Positions 13,801-28,800 of a stretch of DNA of 64,000 nt are shown one piece after another. A program made the translations under genes and the position numbers. Source of the DNA: Brachypodius melanocephalos (Eukaryota > Chordata > Aves > Passeriformes > Pycnonotidae); contig VZSR01000520.1 of assembly GCA_013398615.1 (NCBI GenBank), positions 25,003,706 to 25,067,705 on the forward strand, read 5' to 3'. The notes under the pieces are model-generated. The model saw only the letters and a list, made by a program, of their open reading frames with translations, had not been told where the DNA came from and ran no database searches. Each line of letters opens with the position of its first letter. Positions within the stretch are counted from its first letter, which is position 1.

Positions 13801-16800
13801 AATTAAATCTTGGACAGGTTGCAATCTAGTCACATAGCAGGAAATAAGCTGTATCATGCCTGGCTTGGAAAGTGCAGACATATTTGAGCTGACCAAACAC
13901 TCAGCCAAGTAAAGCTTTTAAACAGCTGCGGTTTCAACTATTCCTGTGCTCTCCCCTTTCATCTCAATCATTTGCTGCACTTCCCTCTTCTAGAGGTCAT
14001 CACACTGATATCAAAAGCTTGTGGAAGGGAACCCATGCCCACGTGTCAGTCTCTGGCACAAATCTAGCTCAAATCCATCTTCAGTGGCAACTGATACCCA
14101 GACAGCAGGCTCCATGCAGGAGCAACCAAGATGCAGAAACAACTTCAGGTCAACCGTGCCCCAGAGCATTAAGATCTTGGGTTAACACACCAAAACCTGC
14201 ATTTTTTTTCTTCAACTACTACAGCAGAGTCTGACAGAGCAGAAGGATTTTATACACAATGACAATCAGAGGAGAGTATCAGTCTACCAGGCTGTGTAAC
14301 AGTTGCTGCTCTGGAGGACCCTGGAATGCACCGCACTGGCAAAGCAGAGATGAGAGGTAAAGCAGCCCAGCAAGCACAGAGCACAGCTCATCCCCAGTGT
14401 GCCACCCAGACAGGAAGTCTGACCAAGACAGCCACCTTGGGAAGGAGGAACCACCTCTACCTATCCCTTTAAGATAAAAGTCCACTTCTGAGTTGCAAAA
14501 GGATCCTAAGGAATCCAGACCCGAGGGATCACAGGAAAATAAACTCACTTTATGCACTTTGGATCCTCTCTCTCACCTCTGGAACCTCATCAGAGGAAGC
14601 CAAGTAAGGAATATGTGTCAAAATCAAGTATTAATCCTGCTTTAGTTTAAATTTTTCTTGCAACCTTTTCTTTCCAAATTTTACAGCACAAAAGCAAAAC
14701 CTGAGAATCTTAATGTTTGCAATGTAAATCTTTCTTATACTTTACTGTAAGTATTCTGTTATTGCTGAACAAGGTAAACTAGGCCTACGTTGCTTTCATT
14801 AAAACAGTATAGAAAGAAGCAAACATTTTTCAACCTAGAACTGCATGATATACTGCCTCAACAGTAATTTGAATTACAGTATTTCCCCAAAAAGCTTGAT
14901 CATTTCTAAGGGTACAATTTGTCTCCCAATGCATCAATGTAACTGTAGCACCACAGAAACAAGGTCACTGAAATAATCTATGTTAAATAAGTATGTACTT
15001 ATGAGTAAAATTTGCTTGTTAATTAATACATTTTACCTATCTATCTATCTATCTATCTATCTGTGAGTGAGTTAACTTTCTGTTCTTTTCCCTAAGATGT
15101 CCTTCTAAAGCATCCAGTCTTGCAAAACAAGCAAGTGAGTTTGGGGTCAGGGTCTTACTGCAGTGTTGGGGTGGGTTCGTTAGTTACAAAATCTTACACA
15201 AGACTAGAGATATAGTTTCAATTGTGAGACTTACCAAGAGGTGCTTTGAGAAACCTGCGCTCAATTCCTTGCTCTATCTGAAGCAGTGCAGATGCCAAGT
15301 AGTGGACCACATTACTGACTGGCTGAGGAGTACTTGTGCTTGTTGATGCAGCACTTGGAGCTTCGGTTTTTAACCCAATGAGTCTAGAAGAGAAACGTAT
15401 TAAATTAGTTTTGAACTTAACACCAGAAATACTTACAAGTGTATGTATCTACAGAAGCTTCTTATTTTAACTTCACGTACATGCATGGATTACGGACATG
15501 AAGGGATACTACACAGGTGTGATTAGCTATCCTAGTTCTTACGTTTGCTCAGCTAGCCTGGTTAATCTAGATAAATCATCTTTAAGTAACAGCTATATAA
15601 ACTCCAAGAAATGTGGATGACAAATTTCAAACCAATTAAGATTTCCAGAAAATTTGATGCAACATCCATCAGCTAGTTTATGATCAATTTCTGTGAAGAA
15701 TATAGTCCCAATAATTCTTTAGTGAAAACACTTCCAGTGGCAAAGTGTAGCTTTTTAGAACATGTCCACCTGCAGAAGTTCAACTGCACAGATCCTTACA
15801 AGTCAAAAGATTTTTGAAGATAAAATAAAAAAATAAAAACAAAGTAGTTTTTAAATGTAAATCAAGAATTGTTAACTTGCACATTCTCATCCTTGGAGGA
15901 TTTTAATAAAATACTAACTTTTATGTAAAGGTGGTTAAAAAAAGCCTCCCAAACAATAAAAAACTCCTAAAAACCCCCTGAAACCAACCAACTCCACAAA
16001 CAAATCACCAAAGAGGTAGTTTTCCAATAAAACGGGAGTGAAAGACCAAGCAATAATTTCAAATTATAGTTAATCTTTCTGAACCACAAACATTAAGTAA
16101 CAAGAGCGGCTCACACTACTGAAAACAAAATTCCATTTCTACTTGGGGTTTATAAAAAAATTAACTAATGAAGAGTGTCTAGATTCTGCTTTATTCTTGT
16201 GAATAAGCAATGCTTTTGGTTGTCCCTGTTCCTTTTTCACACTTAAAAGCTGTTCATTATATTTTGCAGTCACACACATTTTGAGAGCCTGAAAGCAAAC
16301 AGAAAGCAAGCTGTGTAGTTATTTACATTTCACTAGTCAAACTCCAAGGTCTTAATGAGATGTCACTTGCTCTGAGGTGCATAAAAAGCCCCACATCAAA
16401 AGCAATCTGTCACATGATTTCAGAATCCCATAGTCTGATTTAATATGCAAGACTTTATTAGAGTATATATATATATATATTTATTCAGAAACTCTGGTGG
16501 AGTCAGTATTGAATGGAAAAAAATTAAGCTACAAAGTTCTGCAGCTCAGCTGAGAGTTGGCAATGGAACAAGTACCCAATGTTAAATGGAAACAGATAAA
16601 TTTCAGCTTCTTAGTTAAAACAGTCAAATACTTCTATATTGTGGTTTTCAGGAACCAAATGTCTGTAAATCGTGTGATTAATATAAAGGATGACCCCATC
16701 CATTTTGCATGCAACTTGAGAACTCTGATTCAAAGGATAGTCTTACAGGAAAATTCTAATTCAGAGTGATGAATGAGAATTGAAATAAAATGAGAAAAAA

Positions 16801-19800
16801 CTTAAAGAACTTTAAATTCCTAACATCCAACACAGCACTCATTAGTCCACTCAGAAATACAGCTTTTATAGAAGTCTAACAGAAAGCATCGCAAAATATG
16901 TAAAGCAAACAGTTTGTTAGTACAATGATAGTCTCAAATGAAACTTTTTTCCTGAAGTATTTCAAAATTCACATCCTATCAAGACATACAATTTTATATG
17001 CATTACTATATTAAAGTAGACTGTATTTTGAGAAACATGCAACTTCTGAGAATTAAGAATTTGGAAATCTTCACCATTTCTGTGATTTCTGAAGTTTGGT
17101 TTACAACAAGAACTGCTATCAGAGAGCCACATCTGTCTCAAATATTTAAAAACCAAAACAAAACACCACAAAACACTTTACAGCTACAACACTGTAGGAT
17201 TTAAGGTTTCCTTCCTTTTCCTATGTTGCAGCTTGCTCCACAGAAGTATTATCATTCCCAAAGTTGTAAGATCACATCTCCATTTTGCTGCTATGCTTAG
17301 CAGCATGGCCCATTGCCCTGGTGGTTCTTACTGTGACTCAAGAGGTACATTGGCCCGTTCAACTAGAGATTTGTTACTATTACTGTTTTTCCTTTTCAAC
17401 ACTGCTACTCTTTTCAGAAGTTGAAGTGTTTTGGTTTTGTTGTTTTGTCTGGTGGGTTTTTGGTTTTGTGTCTTGTTGGAAGATTTTTGTGTGAGGTTTT
17501 TTTGATTTGGGGTTCTTTTTGCAGGGAGGTTCTTCTGGAAAACAAAAGATCAATTGCCAGTTTAATTTTTCCCTGCATTTAAAATTACTTGAAAATGAAT
17601 CCATGTGTTCCTTCTTTGATAATTAATGTTTACTTTGAGCAGTGTAGTATCTTAATACTGAAAGATGTAAAAATTGATGCCTTAGTCTTATATGGTACTA
17701 TAACAGCATCATTTAGAGACTATAAACTGAAGTAAAACCTCACATTTTAAGATTTACAGCCTTAAAAATCACCATGTGGAAGAATTTGAGGATAAAATCA
17801 AATTGAAGGTCAAAAAGCCCCCAGCCAAACAAAACTGGAGCACTGCTACAAAACTCAGAGAGAAGAATCATTATTAAAACTACAGCTCCTACCTGTCTTT
17901 CACAATAAACTTATCTTGATCATCAGTTTCCATTTCTTCAGATTCTTCATTCACAGTTTTAATAATTCCATTTTCTTTGTTTTCATCATTCAGAAACTCA
18001 TATCGCCCATGTTCTAAGGCTGCTCTCCAAGCCTGTCTGTCTGTAACCTGAAGCAAACATACAAATTTGAGGTTTCTAAAGAATCAAAGGACACAAACTT
18101 TTAGTACCCATTACTGTCTACATTTAATTTAATTATGCTTTTAGTAAAACCACTGCATGCAAGAGTTCTCATTTAAGTTACAGACTTGATGGCACCACTA
18201 TGTTCCTACATTCTACCATTTACAAATACCTTAATAGCCCCCAATGTTCCTTGATAGATCCTGTCTTCAATGTCCAAAAGAAAGTCCCTAAGTCTCAGTT
18301 CAAGTTGCTTCTCTGCAGATAGGTGAGATCCATCATGGACATTCTGCATCCTTCCCCGTCCTATAGGAGGTCTGATGTCACTTTGAGGTTTTTCTGCAAG
18401 AACAACAAGTAATTTGGTGTTAGTAGATCTTGTTCCTTTAAAGCAGCTGTTGGCAGAGGGAACAGTAGGACAAGACAGAACAAGCTGAATACATAGCTTC
18501 AAAATTCCCTTCGTGTAGCTAGCTGCCAACACCAACAATCTGTGCCAACTAAGGTATCTGCTTCAACCAAGCAGGTAATGATGACCAATAGACGGCCAAG
18601 AGATGTTTGGCATCCACTTGTAACAACACATGAGAGAAATCCTTGCTAATTTAAAAGTAGTTCTTTTGTCTTAAAATTCTTTCAGAAGTAGTAGATAAGT
18701 AACACCAACCTTGCACTAAGTGCAAGGAGGAAAAAAAGAGAGAATAAAATCACATTTTTATTATTTGATTGCTCTTACTTTACAAGACAATTCTTCAACT
18801 GTCTTTCTTGCATGTATCTTTTATCATAGAAACACTTAAAATAAGCATGTGCAAGTGAAAAATCATAAAACCTAACAGAACAAGACAAGATAAAATCTCT
18901 TTTAAAAACCTAACCTTGAAAACAAAAAGATAAGATGATACAGGCACAGACAAGACTGACTGTGTCCTCTAATTAAAGGCAGGGAAAAAAGGAGCAAGAC
19001 AACATGGTAATTTATGAACACAAGGTGAGAGCTGATGATAATGGGCTGTCAGGTAAAAACCTACTCCCAAGAGAACTCAAAGTTCATGCAAAAACTCAAA
19101 GGCCACAGGAAAGAGCTGAAAGTCTGCCTAAATCCTAAATTAGTGCTTGCAAGTCTGCATAGGTGGTGAACATTTTTGTTTACAGGATTTACACGAAAAC
19201 CTTTGAGTGCAGTGATATGAAGGTACATGCAACAATTTAGGAGGTATTTAATGAATACAATAAATAAAGCTGTTGCTAAGAAAACACAGGATGAATTTCT
19301 AAGGTGCTCTCAACTGCTGAAACAATTCCCTGTAACCGAAAGTAATCATGCAAATACCCTTAAAATGTAGGCCAGCAACTCTAATGCCTGGATGTGGGAA
19401 ACATCCTTTTTGGTTTAAAAGCGAAGACGAATGTTTTCTTGAGCAGAAATAGAAAAGCAGCAACTGCTTTTCAAATACTTGACAAGGAAAAGTTAATGGA
19501 TCCTCCAATAAAATCAAGTAATAGCATGTATCCATTTTATTTTCATGCTTTTTTGAGCAGGAACTGGAAAAGGCAGAAGCACACCCTACAGTGCAGGAGA
19601 ATCCCTCTTGTCCTGCAAGTCATTTGAGTGAAGGCAATAGGGCAGCATCTGGAGTCCACAACAGAAAAGCTCTCAACCAAGTGCATCCACACATTGCTAT
19701 TTATCCCTGCTTACCACACAGTGGTGTGGCACCATTGGTATTGGACCACTGCATTTGAATTTTCTTGATCTCTATTAAAGTGAAGCTTAAAGCTGCCTTT

Positions 19801-22800
19801 TTTTTTTTTAATTAATGTTATTTTACAGTTCTAACATTGAAAGAAAAGAAAAAATCTGTGACTGTGGGTATCAAGTTGCTTCACAGAAGAAAGCAACAAA
19901 AATACAGAAAAAAGTGCAATGATTAAGAAAGTAAGGAACCACACATACAACCTCAAACATATCAGAAGATGGAGATTTTCTCACAAAAAAAAAGGCCTCA
20001 AAATAAAGCTTAATTATTATGCAAAAACTCTGTCCTGTGCTAGTTTCCACCAAAAGCAATGTTAGATCAGTTATAAATTTAGCAGTGTCTGATGTGCTCA
20101 CAGTGTGTCCTACCATACACACTCCAGGAAAACAGAATTTGTGTCTGCTGTGAATAATTCTCCCTTGCCCCAATACAGATAACCCCATATATTCAAGGTA
20201 ATTGGTCATAATTAAAAACAAAATGCAATTTCTTAAACATTATCCTAAGGAGTATTACTTTGGTAACTTGTCTACCCACCAAGATGCCATAAGCAAGCCA
20301 GCTGTAAAGCCTGTATGTGCAGAATTTTACCAGTGATTGGAGCCAATGCCTTGCCAATAAATGGCAAAATACTTGGCTAGGAGAAAAAGCAAAAATCTCT
20401 AAATCCTAGGTCTAGGATGAGTTTTCACTACACTCCTCTGTTTAAAAACCCAAAAAAACATCTGCTATCCTGTTGTTTCCTTCTGTACTGAGTGTCTGCC
20501 AAAGGAAAAAAAAGGGAAAAAAACCCACAAAAGTGTAATGTCACAAAATGCCACTGCACTGATGTTAATCCATGTAACAACCAACACAGCTACATGGCTT
20601 TTTAGCATGTATTAACTTTTATTCCCCAGTTAATCTTTTTCCAAAGCTAAAATTACTTCCTAAAGTTGTCTGTTTAAAAGCCAATCCCAGTTTACTAAGC
20701 AGTAAGATCACAGAAAAATTATCGCTTTGTTTTAGCACAAAACACCAGAAAATGCCACAAAAGTCTGTCAAGCAGGAAAAAAAAAAAGGAAGGGAAAAAT
20801 CAGATCCATTTTCCATTGAGTAAAAAAAAGCTTAAGAATAATTCTTTGATCTTAGAAATTACAGTTAAATTAGAACTAGAGGTTTCTGTACGTATATAAC
20901 TTTAATCTGCAGAAGTAAATTAATAACAAGAACCTTTCATTTACCTGGAATATGGAATTTCTCCACAGGAAAACTGCTTAGTTGTTCATATATTCTACTT
21001 TTCTCTTGTAAAAGAGTTTCTTTTAAGGCACTCTCCCTATGTCCTCGGGAATTGAGAGCCTCCAGGAGTTGGTCCAGTTGTTCCCGAGAACTGTAAAAGC
21101 ACCAACGGTTTGGTTTGTATACTGGCCTTGGCACCTCTACGACAACACTGGTGTGTGAATCTTGGTCAATATTGGAGGTAGATTCAGAGGATTTCAAAGA
21201 CTCTCCAGTTTTACTTAATACCTGAGGTTCATTTGTGCAAGACTGTCCACTATTCTGAAAGGAAGAGGTTCGAGGCAACAACATGTCTTCTGTGAGACCA
21301 GAATAGTCCTCCTCTACAAACAATCCAGGAACAGAAGGGAAAATCCAGTAGCGTCGGTACAGACGGTCACGACCTAACGGGGTGATATTTGTGCAGGCTG
21401 TTGCATTCTGAATCTTTTCTAACAGTTCCTTCTCTTTCTTTTGTTGTTCCTGTTTTAAAGCTTCTTCATCTTCAGCAGTAAGAGGTTCACTCTTTTCACA
21501 AGTGGTCTCTTCTTGTCTTGTAAAGTCTTTATACCCATTTTGCCCTCTCCTTCCTAAAATTAAAAGAAGAAGTATGATAGCAATTAATCTGCAAATTTTT
21601 TAAATCAAAAACTCAAGTAAAGGGCAGGTTTTAGTTTTGTCCCTTTCTGGTTATCCAAACTTACACTGTCAAAGACCATCAGCTCAGTCAAGAAACAATA
21701 TTGGTTTTATTAAAAGAAAAACTCAAGTGATTAACCCCCATTCCCTTGAAGAACGGGTAGCCACTTTCAATACACCTCCACTTTGCAGAAACTAGACTAA
21801 GTCTCATTTACTGACATTGTCATCTTCAATATCATACAAAAAGAACCAAAATTTTAAGAACACAATAATTTATTATAGAAATATAAGGATCAAGCAAAGT
21901 TCTAGCAATTTCACTACTGAATAAAAATTATTATTCGGACTTGATTTATCATATTCAAAATCACGATCTTAAACCCTCAGAGGTCTCAAGAAAGATCAGA
22001 ATCCCTACATAGCCGCTTTTATGACAAACTCGGCTATCTTACTTGATCACTTTAATTTTTAAAAGTATTTACTTATGTATTATTTTCCCCCACTCAATTT
22101 GCACCAGCTGAAAACATTTCAGTTCGCATCTTTAGTTTACCAAAGTATTAAGTCCTGGTAGTCATCTAGACCAGTATGTCTCATAATTGATGCATGCTAC
22201 CTGAAAGGTGCTGTCAACACTCAAGCTCTACAGGTTTCCAGAGTGACCTTCAGTTCTCTAGTTGTAGGTATGAAATAATAACATTTGTTTGCCATCCAGT
22301 CACAATGTCTCAAACATGGGTATTTGAGAAACCTGAAATTCTGTTTAGGATCTCGTTGCTTTGCCATGACAAAATCATAACAAACATGTAAATCTGTATT
22401 ACTGAATGACTCAGAATTTCCATCCCAGGTACTGTTAGGAACTGTACAAGTTTGCAACTTAAGTCCACAATCATTCAGGACTTTCACTGGCACAGACACC
22501 AGCACAAAACCTTCCCAGAAGAAAGACACAGATGAGCTATCAGCCCAAAGCTATCAACAATTCATCTTCCTGTGGTGACATCTATGTTTAGTTAGGAACA
22601 GCAGGCTGCACCATCTACTGCACTGCAGTTCCTACTAGCACACTGCTGAGGAAATTAAATCTAGGCATAAGTCTGGTTTTATTCTTGTATAGGAGGCGTG
22701 CTGCTTCATTAACAAAGGCAAATTATACCCAAATGCTTCATCTAATGCTGTTTTCTTTTGAAATACCAGTTGGTTTTGCAGCTTACTTAAAAAAAAATAA

Positions 22801-25800
22801 ATTAAAAAACTCCAAATCCACACCATCTCCTATCAGATGAAACTCCTACAATTCTCTCTACAAGGGCAAGTACTTGTAATGGGTTGTTAGGCAACACCAT
22901 AACATTTTTTAGAGAAAAGAGGAATCCACACAGCACATGTGGAAGACAAGAAGAAATGGAAGTGTGAAAGAACATCCAGCTGCCCATGAGAACTACACCA
23001 GGCTGGCTCAATGTACTTAATAGCCCACTGTTTGAGTGTGTTTTTTTTTCCTTAAAAGAAAATTACAGCAAAGATTGATACTTTTACTATAAAACACAAG
23101 AGCTTGTCAGGTGCAAGCATGCAGGTGCACAGGTACACAAATACATTGTTGCATTACCTCTCCGTCGTTTTTTGTTTGGTCCCAGCTCTTCTTCGTCCTC
23201 TGTGACTGTGTCCATGTCTTGCTCTTTACGCTCCGTCTCTTTGCTCTCTGTACTAGTATCGAGGTCTTCCCGTTCCTCCTCCCTGACACAGCAAAGTAAA
23301 CAAAAGGTTACTAACTAACCAACCAACCATGCAATATAAGCTAAATGATAAAAAATAAAATATGGCACCTTTGACACAAAGAGTACTATTATCTCCCAAG
23401 TACTTAACTAGTAAAATACCTACAATGCTCTTAAAAATAAACTGTAAATCACAGACTATATTAAAGCCTAAAAGAAGCCCACTGAACTGCAAATGTGAAA
23501 TTCTATATTAAGGACTAAAACTTGCTCTTTGGTACTCACACTTTCATTTGAAGAGTATTATTATTATAATCAGATCATTTTTGGAGACATTTTAGTGTAG
23601 TTCTATTGCTGTAAATTTTTTTCATGTCTAAGGAAAGTTTCCTTCCCAAAATGCATATACCATTCTGTAAAATGCTTGTTACACATTTTTGCCTCATCTA
23701 GAAAATACAATTAATACTCTACAGAAACACAGGCAGTTTTTACAAGGTAACTTTTTAACCAATTCTACACCACTATGAAGAAAAATAAAATTTACATTAA
23801 GGACAATATACTTAAAATATACCTTTGTATATGATCAAGTCAATGAAACTACACGTGAGAGGTCTAGCCACGAAGCTGAAAAGTGCTATATGATATACAT
23901 CACAGTAATACTATGTATCATACCCAACAGATATTTCTACAGCAGGAATTCTTTGCTCCTCTTCCTTCAGCTTTTCTTGTTTCTCTTTCATTTTTAACTC
24001 CTGTTCTTTTAACCTTTCTTCTCTTCTCTTACGTATCCTATTAGTAAGAAGGACATAGAAAACCAATTGCAATTAATCTACTATCTGGTCTGCCCACATC
24101 TTTTTTCTTTTATACTAAAATATCATCCAAAAATAGCAGCAACATGGGAAAACGCAACATTTAGCACAACTGATTTCACTTCTGTTTACTGTCCCAGGGA
24201 ATCAGCACAGAACAGAAACATTACTACTGTTTCTCATATGCCTTCTGCAACTGAGGGATTAATCTCATTTGCAGCACCAAGATTTAGTTTTCCATATCCT
24301 AGTTCTACCTTGCTGCTGCTGCCTCTCGTTCTTTGCGATGCTGTTCTGCCTTTAGTTCCCGGAACTCCTGTTTCGCTTGTCGTAGCACGTCAACAGAGTC
24401 CTCAATGAAATCTCGAGTGGAGACAAGAGTCAGGAGTTTCCCACAGAGAGCATGAAGGATCTTCATCTTTTCTCCTAATAAAATTCGGACCAATGTTTAT
24501 ATTTCACTATGCGGTTAATAATAAGCCTAACTCTTACAGACTCCAAACTGGATTTGTTCTCACTTAAGAACAAGTGAACAAGCATTTGTAGTGCACTAAG
24601 TGCACTTGCAGAGACATTTCCTGAAAGCATATCTGCTTTGGTCAGAGACACGAGACTTTATTTTTAATTTAGTAACTTTTACCACCAAAAGATGTAGGAA
24701 AACACACTATTATCTTCAAAATAGAGATAAAGGAACAGTAGAGAGAAATTTTTCTCCATTTCCAAATAAGGAACAAAAGACCCAAATACAAACAGGGGGA
24801 AAAAAAGCAGGGGGTGAATGAAACACACCAGCGCTTCTTCCAGAGAGATCCTCTTATACAAGTAACACTAACATTTTTAAAATGGGATGAAAGAAAAGCT
24901 ACTCAGAAATAATAAGCCTGCCTAGCTCTTCAATCTCTGATGTAGTGGGATGTGCTTGTGGGGACTGAAGCATAGGGGGTGGGTGTTGGTCTACATATGA
25001 TCCCCAGAGATCCTTTCCAAACTCAATTACTCTATGATGCAGTAAATTTTGACCATTATTGGTCTAAAGCAGTTGCAAAATTGATCACTTACTGAGCAAT
25101 CTAATAATCTCTATCATGTATTGTCTTTTATTACCTGGCAACAAATCATATACTGAGGTACTTGAAAGTTTCTTCAAGAGACCAGGATTACTTAATCTCA
25201 GCTCCATGCAAGCATCATCAGTAGTATCAAACCCTCCTCGTTTCTGGTAACGGTATTTGGCATTGGCTGATGTTATATCAGCACCTGATGCTAGAATGTG
25301 AAGTCTGAGAATCTCAGAAAGAGTGCAGCTATCAAGATCCAAGTTTTTCAAATTGCAGCCTACAGTTGAGAAGAATGAACAGTTATTCTATATAGACATT
25401 TAAATGTACATAAATACAAAAATAGTTCTTTAAAATACAGAGCAAAATAGTAACAGTAACAAAACAAGAAGTGAAACCCACACATACCCTGATGTAACTG
25501 GGGCCATGCAGCTGCCAAAGTTGCAACTGCAGACAGTGCAGATTTTGTGGGGTCTGCATCTTCATCCAAAGCCTCTGTTAAATCTTTAAGGAAATAAACA
25601 CTTTATTCTAGTGCAAATTAAAACTTGTACTGTGGAGGGGAGGAAAGGAAGCTGTGTTTTGAGAGTTGCAGACAAAGCAAGAAGAGGGATATATTTACAG
25701 ATAGATCAATGTATTCAAGACTCAATTCAACATCCAAACAAAAATTTATAGATCTTTAAATGCAACTAAAAAAATCCAGCTAAAAGCTAAGGACATGCAC

Positions 25801-28800
25801 CACATGCTAGATATAGGGAGAACACCATATAAGCTGTTAAAGCAACTGCAACACACAAAACATGCACAATGGCAACATAAAAGGCAGCAAGAACACAACT
25901 GAAAGCTCAGACAAGCAGCAATGCAAGAACACCTGCATTTCCTATCCTCAAATGAACTATTTTTCTTATCATAATTTTGTTTTTAGGAAGCATAACTCAA
26001 ACCAATCATGTATTTTGATACCAGCTATCATCATTCACTTTATACTTTCCATATGTAACTCGGATACACCCTGTTCTGCACAAACACAATTACTAAGACA
26101 TTACAAATAAATCATATTTCACCAAATCAAGCAGCTGCACCTAACGATCATCATACATAAGCAAACTGACACAGAAAGCAGGGAAGTGAAAGGGAGAAAC
26201 AGCAAATTCCTGTTTCTTAAACAAAGGTTTCCTCAGCACTTACAGGTATTTCTCCAGAGGGCTAGCAGAGTATTTTCAGCACTGTACACAGTTTCAACAA
26301 TTTCACTTTATTCAAATCCAAATTATTAAGCTGTTAAAGTCACCAAGTCAAAATAAAACCACAAATACAAACTATGCAAACAACGCATAAAATGCAAATC
26401 CACAACCGTCCTATACGGCGATTAACACTTGAAAACTCTCACCCAGACACTGCAAAATGAATCTCTGCACCTTCTCTCTCACTTTAACTATGTAACACAC
26501 TTTGAGAAAGTATAGTACATCCCAAACTACATATACATACGGTGTTTCCTGTTGCAGAAATGCTGCCTGTACAGAATTTAACCGAGCAAACATGCTGACT
26601 ACTGCTCCTTTGGTTAGCCAGAATCACAAAGCCAAGATTATGTAATTCCTTTACGGGAAAGAAGATGTCTAAACAAGAGTGACAAGAAATGAAAGTTCTG
26701 AGGCAAGTAAAACATAAGAAATGAAGTGCTTTACCCACAACTCTGCTAAATTAGAAACAAAATGGCAGACTTTTGCAATTATCAGCCCCATGATGTCAAA
26801 TTAAATATGAAAGTTACATTATGTTTTTTCTGATCAGCCATATGAATAATATAGAATCTAATCAACTATTCTGTGATTACAATCCTTGCTTGTATTGCCA
26901 AGGTAATACTCTCTGTAGTTAACAAATACAGTTTAATTGCTAAACTCAACAGTAATTAAAATACATTCTAAACTTACTAACACCATCTCAAAACTGTAAC
27001 TTTATTTAATGAACAAGAGCAGCCTCTGTTATTGAAGACAGTGCCCACACTTTACATAATTTAGAGACTGGACATAAATCTTAAGCACAAAAATAAACTT
27101 CAAGGGAGGAATTAAAGGAACCTTCATATAACTCACACATCTGGTTTGCAAGGGCACCACAGAACTCACTTGACCTCAAAGAGGGAGTGCCCTTATGTAC
27201 CTACCTCTAATGAAATAAAGGCTAGTAGGATGGGTCAAAGCTTCCCCTTTAGTCAGCAAATTTGGCAGTCCCTCAAAACAGGACCACAAATTTGTAACGA
27301 AGCCTGCACTTCCTTCTGATCAGTGGTTAGTATACACCGAATGCCTCTGAAACTGGGGTCAACATCAACTTTACAGCAAAGACCAAAGTCAGAGCGACTG
27401 TGAGAGTCTTTACTGAAAGAACGCACATGGTAGTATCCAGGAGCTGTGGATGCATAACTTCAAGTCTTGAAGGACAACAAATATTCAATTCTCCATTACA
27501 GATGTGCTGGGGAGTTTTAGTTTTTAATCTAGTTAGGTAAAGATTTCTTTATAGAGACAGATATCTTTGAAAAGACTTAGGAAAATGACTTGTTTCCTGA
27601 CCCTCAGGAGAAACCCGTAAAAGCGCTGGAGGAAGAGGAGGAAGGTAAAGATGCTTCCTGCAACTCTGAAACACAAGCAATGCTGGTAAAAGCTTATTAT
27701 GCTTTGCTGGATATAATCACAGTAACAATGAGCTTCCTTTTTCTCTATTCCCCCCAGACCCTGCAGTCCATGCCCAGTTTAAGGCTTTAACTTCAGATAA
27801 AAGAGAAAAATCAAGCCCATTTACACACAATATCCATGCATAATAAGACAAGGTTAAACAAAGGAATGCCATAAATCATGCAGCTTGAAGTTAATTCCAG
27901 TGCAATTTCAGCTTTTCAGCAGTAAAATTAAAGATCTGACCTTTGGTCTCAGCATCAGCTATTTGATCTTTGGCCACTTCCTCTTCCTCTTCGGCCATTG
28001 CCTGAAAGATGGCAGTCAGGAAGAAAAACAGCAATTCACATAGTGGGCCTTCAGTGTCATTTCCTACAAGAGCTTCCTCTAAAACCTCTGTGAATAAAGT
28101 TTAAGAAGCGTCACTTTTGCCGTAAAGTTGGAAAAAAAATTATGTACTGAAGAATGAAAACATTTTTTTTTCCTTCAGGTATGATAATTAAATTACATTT
28201 CCATAATTTACTGCATATATTCCTAGAGTGACGGTGTCAGAAAGAGTCCAGACTAAACATTGTTTTCTTAATACGTAACTGCAAGAAAAGAAGTACAAGT
28301 AGATATTTTGATAAGCAGGGTAACAACTTGTACACCAAAATTAATTTTGATTTTACAAATCCCTTGGAGTTGACAGTGAACTGAAAACTGGATTGATATG
28401 CATGTGTTAGCACTGAGAGATGACAGAAATTTCAGAAAATTCTCTAATAGTGGTACTTGTGTGCACTTCAGATGTTTGGTTGTTTGGCAGAAGGGAAACC
28501 ACCAAAGTGGGGCACCTTTCCACATAAACCACAACTTGCCTAATGTCACTCCTTCAGGAAATTCATCTTGAAGATCAAAAAGTTCCCCAAAAGCATGTAA
28601 AAACTCCAAAACCATCAGAGCATCACCAAAGATCTCAGGAGGAAGTCTTGTCTTCACTGGCACTGGAATGGGAAGTTCCTGTAAACCAAATGGGACCACT
28701 TAATACAGCATTTGGTTTGTGCAAAGTACACAAGTGATTAAAAGCAAAGAGTCTATTATTCTAAGGAATGTATTTATTGAGTTTCTCTACATTTTACTAA

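Noticed and set aside
24067..24408. 113-codon plus-strand open frame
   Set aside because: It overlaps the end of BAZ1A exon 13 antisense and the next intron; a shadow of the conserved exon.
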